Source: VRUE01 sp036406595 (GTDB lineage Bacteria; Actinomycetota; Thermoleophilia; Solirubrobacterales; 70-9). Taken from it: DNA of 53,933 nt. Both the position numbers and the translations under genes were made by a program. Location of the stretch: contig DASXAR010000038.1 in NCBI GenBank assembly GCA_036406595.1, positions 1-53,933 of the forward strand, given 5' to 3'. This document shows, in pieces, positions 6,927-13,107 of the stretch (position 1 is the stretch's first letter; each line of letters starts with the position of its first letter). The notes under the pieces are model-generated. The model saw only the letters and a program-made list of their open reading frames with translations. It was not told where the DNA came from and did not search any database.

Positions 6927-8810
6927 CTAGCGGTGCGGAAGGAGAACCACGACGCGGTGCCTGACGCCGGGGCCGGTGAGCTGCGCCTTGAGCCCCCGCC
7001 TGCTCGCCCGCCCGACCAGCACGACCCCCCGGTGGTTCAGCCTGACCGGCACCGTCGAGGCCCGCCCGCCCGGGATCGAGAAGGAGGCGCGGCCGATCGT
7101 CACGCGCCTGCCGACCAGATGCCTGCGATGGCGGACCCTCATCCCGGCGATCAGCCTCAGCGACCCCTCGCAACCGGCAGGGCTCGGGCAGTACAGCCGC
7201 AGCATCGCGCGCTTGCGCCGCACCCTCGCGATGCGCCCGGCCCGCGCCTTGGGATAGACCGTGATCGACGCCTGCGCGTCACCGGTGTTGGCGAGCGCGT
7301 CGGCGGCGGTCACCGTCACCTGGAAGGTGCCGGGACTGCCGAACGAGTGGGCCGTCGAGGCGCCGTATGCGCCCTCGCCGTCGCCGAACGCCCAGCCGAT
7401 CGACGGGACGGCCGACCAGACGTCGAACGGCGCGACCGAGAAGGAAACCGGCTGCGCGACGGTGGCCACGCCCGGAATCGAGAGGGAGCGCAGCTGCGGC
7501 CCCGCGCCGTCGTAGCCGGCGGCCTGGACCACGTCGTTGGAGCCATTGTCTCGGGACCACACCGCAACCCCGTTCCCGCCGGGATCGAGCGCGAGCTGGG
7601 GCTCACCGGCCACCTTGCCGAATTCGGAGAGCCTGGTCGCCGGGAGCCAACCGCCGCCGGGGGGTCTGGCGGCGACCTGGATGATCGTCGGGCTGCCGTC
7701 GGACCGCGCCCAGATCGCCTGCACCTCGCCGCCGGGGCCCGCGGCGATCTGTGGTTCGTTCGCGATCTGGTTGACCGGCGAGAGGTTGACCGGTTCCGAC
7801 CAGGCTCCCCCGGCCGGGTGCGTGGCCGCCTGGATGTAGGAGTAGGCCACGTTGCCAGAGCGCATCCAGGTCGCCGCCGCTCCGCCCCCCGGGTCGACCG
7901 CGACCTGCGGCTCGCTCGCGCCCGCCCCGGGGGCCGAGAGGTCGACGGGTTCGGACCAGGCGCCGCCCGCCGGCCTGGTCGCGGCCTGGACGATTTTGTC
8001 GACGCCGGCCTTGCGGGCCCAGACGATCGCCATGTCGCCGGCGGCGTCGAGCGCCACCTGCGGCGTTTCGGCGTTCTCGCCTCCTTCGGAGAGGTCGATG
8101 GGTTCGGACCAGGCGCCGCCGGCCGGCCTGGTCGCGGCCTGGACGATGAAGTCGGAGCCGTCGTCGCGGGCCCAGACCGCGATCGCGTTGCCGGCCGGGT
8201 CGAGCGCCACCTGGGGCTCGCGGGCGCTTCCGCCCAGCGCCGAGATGTCGGTCGGTCCGCTCCAGGCGCCGCCGGCCGGCCTGGTCGCGGCCTGGACGAT
8301 GAAATGGGTGCCGTTGTAGCGCTTCCAAACCGCCACCACGTCGCCGGCGGCGTCGCTGGCGACCTGGGGTTCTTCCGCGTTGCGTTCGGCTGCGGAGAGG
8401 TCCTTGGGAGCGGTCCATGTGCCCCCCGCGCCTCTGGTGGCCGCCTGGATGATCGTGTGGGCGCTGTCCGACCGCGACCACACCGCGGCCACATCACCAC
8501 CGGAATCCACGGAGACCTGAGGTTCGCCCGCGTCGCGACCGGCCGCCGAGAGGTCGACAGGGGCGATCCAAGAGCCGCCCGCGATTCTGCTCGAGCTCTG
8601 GATGATCGTGTCCGAGCCGTTCGATCGCGCCCACACCGCGACGGCGTCGCCGGCGGGATCGGCGGCCACCTGCGGCTGGCCCGCGTCGCCGCCCGGCGCG
8701 GAGAGATCCTGCGCGGAGAGCCAGGACGGGGCGGCGGCGGCGCCCGCCGGCGCCCCAAGCGCCCCGAGCACGCAGATGGCCGCCGCCCAGGAAGGGGGCA
8801 GGCGCATCAC
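6927..8810 (-). CDS. secreted protein with eight 51-residue repeats and a PKD-like domain
   Basis: The product has 627 residues. An N-terminal signal peptide (about 1-27, AGAAAA before the mature part) is followed by eight tandem repeats of 51 residues (35-443). The consensus is DLSA-x7-EPQVA-x-DPAG, AVWAR, IIQAATRPAGGAWSEP. Next comes a PKD-type domain (about 445-525: IGWAFGDGEG, TAHSFGSPGTFQVTVTAAD), then a very basic C-terminal domain (RVRRKRAMLRLYCPS and onward) with two Cys. The repeats resemble beta-propeller or sialidase-like blades in pattern, but I cannot assign a fold. A GTG start is directly followed by an ATG. It lies 13 bp downstream of another exported protein gene, so the two are likely co-transcribed. 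The role is probably cell-surface or matrix. Confidence 0.75.
   Translation of the reverse strand: MMRLPPSWAAAICVLGALGAPAGAAAAPSWLSAQDLSAPGGDAGQPQVAADPAGDAVAVWARSNGSDTIIQSSSRIAGGSWIAPVDLSAAGRDAGEPQVSVDSGGDVAAVWSRSDSAHTIIQAATRGAGGTWTAPKDLSAAERNAEEPQVASDAAGDVVAVWKRYNGTHFIVQAATRPAGGAWSGPTDISALGGSAREPQVALDPAGNAIAVWARDDGSDFIVQAATRPAGGAWSEPIDLSEGGENAETPQVALDAAGDMAIVWARKAGVDKIVQAATRPAGGAWSEPVDLSAPGAGASEPQVAVDPGGGAAATWMRSGNVAYSYIQAATHPAGGAWSEPVNLSPVNQIANEPQIAAGPGGEVQAIWARSDGSPTIIQVAARPPGGGWLPATRLSEFGKVAGEPQLALDPGGNGVAVWSRDNGSNDVVQAAGYDGAGPQLRSLSIPGVATVAQPVSFSVAPFDVWSAVPSIGWAFGDGEGAYGASTAHSFGSPGTFQVTVTAADALANTGDAQASITVYPKARAGRIARVRRKRAMLRLYCPSPAGCEGSLRLIAGMRVRHRRHLVGRRVTIGRASFSIPGGRASTVPVRLNHRGVVLVGRASRRGLKAQLTGPGVRHRVVVLLPHR
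7482..8708 (-). repeat. eight tandem ~153-bp coding repeats
   Basis: The repeats encode the 51-residue units of the secreted protein. Copies three to five are the most alike at DNA level: the string GGCCTGGTCGCGGCCTGG recurs with 153-bp spacing near 7975, 8128 and 8281. This suggests recent unit duplication or gene conversion. One unit carries one extra codon. Confidence 0.75.
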
Positions 8811-8823
8811 GAAAGCAGGGCGC

Positions 8824-9630
8824 TCAAGTCCCGCGCCTCACCCGGCAGGTGCGGCTCAGGGTCGCCGAGAGGATGCGCCCGTCGACGAAGCTCATCGAGG
8901 TGTAGGCGAACGGGAAGGTCGCCTGCGAGAGGTCCTCCGGGGCCCGGCAGGGCGCCGAGAGGTAGCTGTGCCGGCGGCCGCGGTAGACGTAGTTGCGATG
9001 GAGCCGCAGGGTGATCTGCTTCAGGTAGCCCCAGCGGGTCAGCCCGATCGGCGAGGAGCCGGTGAGGACCGTCCCGTAGCGGCCCTTGGTGCGACGGATC
9101 TGGAAGGGGATGATGTTGGTGCTGGGGGCCGGTTTGGTCCCATGGACGTGGGCGAGGATCGCCGGGTGGCCATTGGTCGTGGCGTTGAAGGCGAGGATCT
9201 TGCCGAAGGTCGGCGAGCGGGCCTGTTCGGGAAAGGTCGACCTGGCGCGGTAGGTGCCGGAGCCGACCAGCGCGTCGCCGCAGACCTTCAGCGCTTCGGC
9301 GCTGGTCGTCGCCTCGATCCTGCCCCGGCGACAGGTCGGCAGGCCTTTGGTTTCGAGCCGGCCGCTGCGGTTCAGCGCGATCGTGATGGTGCGCAGCGCC
9401 GGCGGCTGTTCGCCGGCCAGGGTCCGCACCTTGCCGGCGATCCAGACGGTGATCGGAGCCCGGTCGTGGCGCGGCAGCGCGTTCGGAACGATGCCCCCGT
9501 TGAAGGTGATGAAGAGATTGCCGCTGGCGCTCAGCTCGGCGCGGGCGATCGAGGCCGCGCCGAGCAGGAAAAGCAGTAGCGCGAGCACGGCAATTCGCCC
9601 CAGCTTCCCTCGCCCCTTCACCCTCTCCAT
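8824..9630 (-). CDS. exported protein of unknown function
   Basis: The product has 268 residues. A basic start and hydrophobic segment (IAVLALLLFLLGAASIARA, about 13-31) form a signal peptide with a plausible cleavage after ARA. The mature part has ITFNGGIVPNALPRHDRAPI, a Cys pair in LPTCRRGRIE and LKVCGDALVG, and a C-terminal pair CRAPEDL and TCRVRRGT, suggesting two disulfides outside the membrane. I recognise the general type from Solirubrobacterales-like genomes but know no function. It is upstream of and probably co-transcribed with the repeat protein. Confidence 0.6.
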   Translation of the reverse strand: MERVKGRGKLGRIAVLALLLFLLGAASIARAELSASGNLFITFNGGIVPNALPRHDRAPITVWIAGKVRTLAGEQPPALRTITIALNRSGRLETKGLPTCRRGRIEATTSAEALKVCGDALVGSGTYRARSTFPEQARSPTFGKILAFNATTNGHPAILAHVHGTKPAPSTNIIPFQIRRTKGRYGTVLTGSSPIGLTRWGYLKQITLRLHRNYVYRGRRHSYLSAPCRAPEDLSQATFPFAYTSMSFVDGRILSATLSRTCRVRRGT

Positions 9631-9671
9631 GGCCCGGCGGAGGATAGAGTCGGCGGCCCCGATGTCAAGGC

Positions 9672-10517
9672 TCAGAGCGCGAGGGCGTCGGCGAGAAGGT
9701 CGACCTGCCGCGGGTCGCCGGAGGCCGGGAAGAGCACGAGCTCGTCGCAGCCCGCGTCGTCGTACTTCGCGGCAAGCTCCGCCACGTCCGCACCCGTCTT
9801 CGGGGTGGCCCCGACTATCCCTTCGGCGATTTCGTCACCGAGCCAGGCGTAGTAGTGGCCGAGGCTTGCCCGGGCGTCCTCCTCGGCGCGGTCGCCGAGC
9901 GAGAAATAGCCGAGCGCGGTCGTCCGCGGCCTCCCGTCGCGGCCGGCGCTCTCCCATGCCGCGCGCGCCCGCTCGGCGCCCTCGCGGTACGCGTCAGGCC
10001 CCGAGCCGCTGGCGATCCACCCGTCGGCGTAACGGGCGGTGCGGGCAAAGGACGCATCGGCGTGGCCGCCGAGGATGAGCTGCGGCGATCCCTCGCCGGT
10101 CGGCCCCACCTCGCCTCCCGACCAGACCTCCCTGATGCGCTCCAGCATCTGATCGAGGCGCCGCCCGCGGCCGCGCAGCTCGACCCCGGTGATCTCGTAG
10201 TCGTCCTCGCGAGCGCCGAGCCCGATACCCAGGGTGAGGCGGCCGGCGGAGAGCGCGTGAACGCTCAGCGCCTGCTTGGCGAGCACGACCGCGTTCGAGC
10301 GCAACGGTCCCAAAAGCACCGTCGTCGCGAGCCCGATCCGCTCGGTCACCGCGGCCGCCGCGGCGAGCGCCGCGAGCGGCTCGTAGTTCTCGTAGCGAAT
10401 CCGGTCGATCGTGCCGAGGCTGGAGAAGCCGCGCGCCTCGGCCCGCCGCGACCACTCGATCAGCTGCGCGCCGGTTGCCCCGGGCACCGCGTTCGGGAGT
10501 CCGATGCCAACGTCCAC
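9672..10517 (-). CDS. LLM-class flavin/F420-dependent oxidoreductase
   Basis: The product has about 281 residues with a luciferase-like TIM-barrel pattern: VGIGLPNAVPGATG at the N-terminus, RAEARGFSSLGTIDR, TERIGLATTVLLGPLRSNAVVLAKQ, SAGRLTLGIGLGAREDDYE and GGHADASFARTARYADGW. These enzymes use reduced flavin or coenzyme F420 to oxidise or reduce small organic molecules; the cofactor and substrate cannot be read here. I chose GTG at 10517 since GGAGG lies 5 nt upstream; a TTG at 10559 is also in frame. It is divergent from the SnoaL-like gene at 10601. Confidence 0.85.
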   Translation of the reverse strand: MDVGIGLPNAVPGATGAQLIEWSRRAEARGFSSLGTIDRIRYENYEPLAALAAAAAVTERIGLATTVLLGPLRSNAVVLAKQALSVHALSAGRLTLGIGLGAREDDYEITGVELRGRGRRLDQMLERIREVWSGGEVGPTGEGSPQLILGGHADASFARTARYADGWIASGSGPDAYREGAERARAAWESAGRDGRPRTTALGYFSLGDRAEEDARASLGHYYAWLGDEIAEGIVGATPKTGADVAELAAKYDDAGCDELVLFPASGDPRQVDLLADALAL

Positions 10518-10600
10518 TGCCGCCTCCTTCGTCGCCGTCGGTCTGACGACAGTAGCCAAGTCGCACTCTCGGCCGGCGGCGGTTGGATTAGGCTCGCATC

Positions 10601-11035
10601 GTGGCCGAGCCAGACGGCATCGAGGCCCTGACCGAGGCGATCGAGCGCTACAACGAGGCCTGGAACTCGCAGGACCTCGAGACGATCATGGCGATGCACG
10701 CGCCGGACATGGTCTTCGCCAACCACACGGCGGGAGAGTCCGCCAGCGGCGAGGAGGTGCGCGCGCACATCGCCTCGATCTTCGAGACCTGGCCCGACCT
10801 CAGGTTCGAGACGCGGCGCCTCTATGTGCGGGAGGGCCTCGTCGTGCAGGAGTGGACGGCTCGCGCGACCCACACCAGGACGATGCGTCGCGGCGAGCTC
10901 GAGGCGGAGGCGAGCGGGCGCGAGGTCAGCTGGGACGGAATCGACTCGATCCCCTTCGAGGGCGGCCTGGTGAAGCGCAAGGACGTCTACTCGGACTCGG
11001 TCTCGATCCTGCGCCAGGTCGGCCTGCTCGAGTAG
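10601..11035 (+). CDS. SnoaL-like (NTF2-fold) protein
   Basis: The product has 144 residues. It has the NTF2/SnoaL pattern: AIERYNEAWNSQDLETIMAMHAPDMVFANHTAGES, then HIASIFETWPDLRFETRRLYVREGLVVQEWTARATHT. The family comprises small cone-shaped alpha+beta domains acting as polyketide cyclases, isomerases or ligand-binding proteins. No specific substrate is evident. The start is GTG. It is divergent from a luciferase-like oxidoreductase gene and may share a promoter region with it, although no clear -35/-10 is visible. Confidence 0.75.
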   Translation: MAEPDGIEALTEAIERYNEAWNSQDLETIMAMHAPDMVFANHTAGESASGEEVRAHIASIFETWPDLRFETRRLYVREGLVVQEWTARATHTRTMRRGELEAEASGREVSWDGIDSIPFEGGLVKRKDVYSDSVSILRQVGLLE

Positions 11036-11056
11036 CCAAGCGCGGCGGCGGGGGTC

Positions 11057-11069
11057 GGATGGCTCATCC
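11057..11069. terminator. small inverted repeat at a convergent junction
   Basis: GGATG-GCT-CATCC overlaps the TGA stop (11064-11066) of the minus-strand SnoaL-like gene, 22 bp beyond the stop of the plus-strand gene. The arms are only 5 bp, so the support is weak and positional. Confidence 0.2.
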
Positions 11070-11522
11070 TGTGCGATGGACGCGGCTGCGGACGAAGCCT
11101 CGCCAGGTTCTCGGCCGGCGCAGGACCGTGAGGACGAGCGGCGCCGAGTCGAAGTAGGAGACCCGTTCGGTGGCGAGCCCGTCGGAGCCGATCACGAAGC
11201 GGTCGATCGCGTCCCAGGAGATCGGCCTGCCGCCGGCGGTGCCGCTGAGCGTGAACTCGATCAGGACGCCATCCGGAGTGGGGCCCCAGCGATTGACCCT
11301 GGCCGTCAGGTCCGGTATCAGCTCGAGCAGGTCGGAGAAGGCCCGCCTGCCCTCCTCGAGGGTCTCGGTGACCGGTGTCAGAGGGGCGACGAGCCGGACC
11401 CGCTCTGCGAGCACGGAGTCGAGACCCTCGGGGGTCGGCGCGGCCCAGTACTCGCCGAAGCGTCGAGCGAAATCGTCCGCGGCCTCGGCGCGCAGGGGGC
11501 GGTCCGCAAAGGATTCCTCCAT
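11064..11522 (-). CDS. SnoaL-like protein in the TetR operon
   Basis: The product has 152 residues. It shows NTF2-fold features: RFGEYWAAPTPEGLDSVLAERVRLVAPLTPVTETLEEGRRAF, then ISWDAIDRFVIGSDGLATERVSYFDSAPL. The latter has the phrase SWDxID in common with the plus-strand SnoaL protein at 10601, suggesting two related paralogues facing each other tail to tail. The ATG at 11522 is 7 bp past the tetR stop, so the gene is probably co-transcribed with, and regulated by, that TetR protein. The ligand is unknown. Confidence 0.7.
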   Translation of the reverse strand: MEESFADRPLRAEAADDFARRFGEYWAAPTPEGLDSVLAERVRLVAPLTPVTETLEEGRRAFSDLLELIPDLTARVNRWGPTPDGVLIEFTLSGTAGGRPISWDAIDRFVIGSDGLATERVSYFDSAPLVLTVLRRPRTWRGFVRSRVHRTG

Positions 11523-11529
11523 TGCGCGC

Positions 11530-12165
11530 CTACCGTAACAGCCGCTCGACGGCCTCCCGCGCGTAGCCGAAGACCCGCCCGTCGCCGGACAGCCGGTAGC
11601 GCGAGTTCGCCGCGGTGCCGACGGCGTATAGCTCGAAGGCGACCTGCGCAGGCCGCTCCAGACCGGCGATCGCCGCCTGGCGCTCGAGCTCACCGGTCCA
11701 GGCCGCCATTGCCGCCGCGATCGCGTCGCGGACCGGCCCGGGACGGTCGTCGTACTCCGCCGAGGTGGAGGCCCAGAAGCAGCCGCCGGGGTAGGCGCCC
11801 CCCTCGACGTGGTCGATGTAGCGGCCGGCCAGCGCCCTGAGGCGGGGCAGCCCCTCCGCCTCGGCAGCCGCCGGCTCGACGACAACGGCCCGGAAGCGGT
11901 CTGTCGCCGCCGCGACGGTGGCGAGCTGCAGCTCCTGCTTGGACCCGAAATGGGCGAAGAGCCCGCTCTTGCTCATTCCGAGCTCGGAGGCGAGCCGCCC
12001 GATCGTCAGCCCCTCGAGTCCCTCCACGGAGGCGAGGTCGACGGCCCGGGCGAGGATCGCGGCGCGGGTCTGGGCGCCCCTGCCCTCGGTCCGCGCGCCC
12101 CTGTGCCCGGTCCGCCGGTCGCTGTCCCGGGCGGAGGACGCTGTTGCGGCGGCCGGCGCGGTCAC
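11530..12165 (-). CDS. TetR-family transcriptional regulator
   Basis: The product has 211 residues. The DNA-binding domain is at about 32-80: TRAAILARAVDLASVEGLEGLTIGRLASELGMSKSGLFAHFGSKQ, with the recognition helix at MSKSGLFAHFGS. The C-terminal ligand domain includes YPGGCFWASTSAEYDDRPGPVRD, seen in regulators with a TetR_C_33-like domain. A disordered 30-residue N-terminal stretch precedes the helix-turn-helix. The start is GTG. The 12-bp palindrome ACGAACGTTCGT, 22 bp upstream of the start, is a likely operator, implying autoregulation and control of the divergent cupin gene. Confidence 0.9.
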   Translation of the reverse strand: MTAPAAATASSARDSDRRTGHRGARTEGRGAQTRAAILARAVDLASVEGLEGLTIGRLASELGMSKSGLFAHFGSKQELQLATVAAATDRFRAVVVEPAAAEAEGLPRLRALAGRYIDHVEGGAYPGGCFWASTSAEYDDRPGPVRDAIAAAMAAWTGELERQAAIAGLERPAQVAFELYAVGTAANSRYRLSGDGRVFGYAREAVERLLR

Positions 12166-12186
12166 GGTCCCAGAGTAGCGAATAGC

Positions 12187-12198
12187 ACGAACGTTCGT
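12187..12198. promoter_or_regulatory. probable TetR operator
   Basis: The perfect 12-bp palindrome ACGAACGTTCGT lies in the intergenic region between divergent tetR (12165) and the cupin gene (12279). A further half-site-like ATTCGTTAG lies at about 12203-12211. Palindromes of the form CGAACGTTCG are typical TetR-family sites, and the position suits dual repression. Confidence 0.55.
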
Positions 12199-12278
12199 TC
12201 ACATTCGTTAGGATGCGGCGCGATCGGCCCAGGGGGCCCAGAAACGACCGGTGAGGTCCGACCAGCGGAGGTTTGGCG

Positions 12279-12671
12279 ATGAGCGACTATGCGGTGAAGA
12301 GGATCGACGAGATGGAGGCGGTGTACCTGGGCGCCTTCAAGCGGGTGCGGGCGGAGCTGGGCGTCGAGTCGTTCGGCATCTCGATCATCGACCTCCCCCC
12401 CAACTTCGACGGCTATCCGGAGCACGATCACTCCGGCGACGGCCAGGAGGAGGTCTTCCTGGCGCTGCGCGGAGGCGGCGAGATCGAGATCGCGGGGGAG
12501 CGCTTTCCACTCGACGCGGACCACGTCGCCCGGGTCGCGGCGGGAACCGCGCGGAAGGTCTGGCCCGGCCCCGACGGGGTGAGACTGCTCGCGATCGGCG
12601 GCGTGCCGGGCGGGCTCTACTCGCCGCCCGACAACTCGAAGCTGGGCGAACCCGACCCGATGGCGACCTAG
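12279..12671 (+). CDS. cupin-domain protein
   Basis: The product has 130 residues and a single cupin barrel: YPEHDHSGDGQEEVFLALRGGGEIEIAGERFPLDADHVARVAAGT. The first cupin motif has the metal ligands H-D-H and E, and the second region lacks a clear His, so metal binding may be incomplete. GGAGG sits 7 nt before the ATG at 12279; an in-frame TTG at 12273 is less likely. It is divergent from tetR with a palindromic operator between them. Its stop overlaps the stop of the facing small gene within a single CTAG. Confidence 0.8.
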   Translation: MSDYAVKRIDEMEAVYLGAFKRVRAELGVESFGISIIDLPPNFDGYPEHDHSGDGQEEVFLALRGGGEIEIAGERFPLDADHVARVAAGTARKVWPGPDGVRLLAIGGVPGGLYSPPDNSKLGEPDPMAT

Positions 12672-12862
12672 CCACCGGGTTCCCAGGCGCGCCCCTCCCC
12701 CTCCTCGCGGGCCTCGTGGCCCGCGCAGGCGAGGACGGGGACCCGGGGATAGCGCGGGTAGCGCTCGTCGCTCCGCGACCGCAAACATAGGCTGAACACG
12801 GAGCCGCGCGTGTTCGGCACCAGCTGCTGGTGGACACAGCTGTCGCAGAGGCCGTTGGCCAT
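12668..12862 (-). CDS. small four-cysteine conserved protein
   Basis: The product has 64 residues and begins MANGLCDSCVHQQLV. Cysteines at 6, 9, 26 and 46 (C-x2-C-x16-C-x19-C) and conserved-looking blocks NTRGSVFSLCLRS and RYPRYPRVPVLACAGHE suggest a zinc-binding mini-protein. I recall near-identical small proteins in actinobacterial genomes, with no known function. No clear Shine-Dalgarno is visible, so it may be leaderless. Its stop shares CTAG (12668-12671) with the cupin gene. Confidence 0.6.
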   Translation of the reverse strand: MANGLCDSCVHQQLVPNTRGSVFSLCLRSRSDERYPRYPRVPVLACAGHEAREEGEGRAWEPGG

Positions 12863-12920
12863 TGGGCTGGACCGGCTGCTCACGGTGAGGGAAGCTTGGC
12901 CAAATCGAAAGGAGGGCGCA

Positions 12921-13073
12921 GTGAGCCCACAGACGATCACCCTGGAGATGTCGAGGCCCGACGCGGAGGTGCTGGTGGGAGTGCTCGCCTCGGAGCGGCA
13001 CAATGCGGAGGTCGAAGCCGTCTGCGACGCGCTGCGCGCCCAGCTCGACGAGAAGCTGGCCGAGGCCGGCTAG
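12921..13073 (+). CDS. small protein of 50 residues, unknown function
   Basis: A GTG start at 12921 is preceded by AAAGGAGGGCGCA, an excellent ribosome binding site. The product reads ITLEMSRPDAEVLVGVLASE and then a helical, acidic second half ending in LDEKLAEAG. It looks like a short beta strand followed by two amphipathic helices. No family is recognised. The adjacent start of recD2 is 34 bp downstream on the same strand, so the two may be co-transcribed. It is divergent from the four-cysteine gene, with 58 bp between starts. Confidence 0.55.
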   Translation: MSPQTITLEMSRPDAEVLVGVLASERHNAEVEAVCDALRAQLDEKLAEAG

Positions 13074-13107
13074 CGGACGCCGCCTGGGCAGCGGCTAGCT
13101 TTGAGGG

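Noticed and set aside
7482..8708. CRISPR or intergenic repeat array
   Set aside because: The 153-bp period is a multiple of three and the repeats lie in an open coding frame with protein-level conservation.
6933..9014. Long plus-strand frame opposite the repeat protein
   Set aside because: Antisense shadow; the minus-strand frame carries the signal peptide, repeats and PKD motif.
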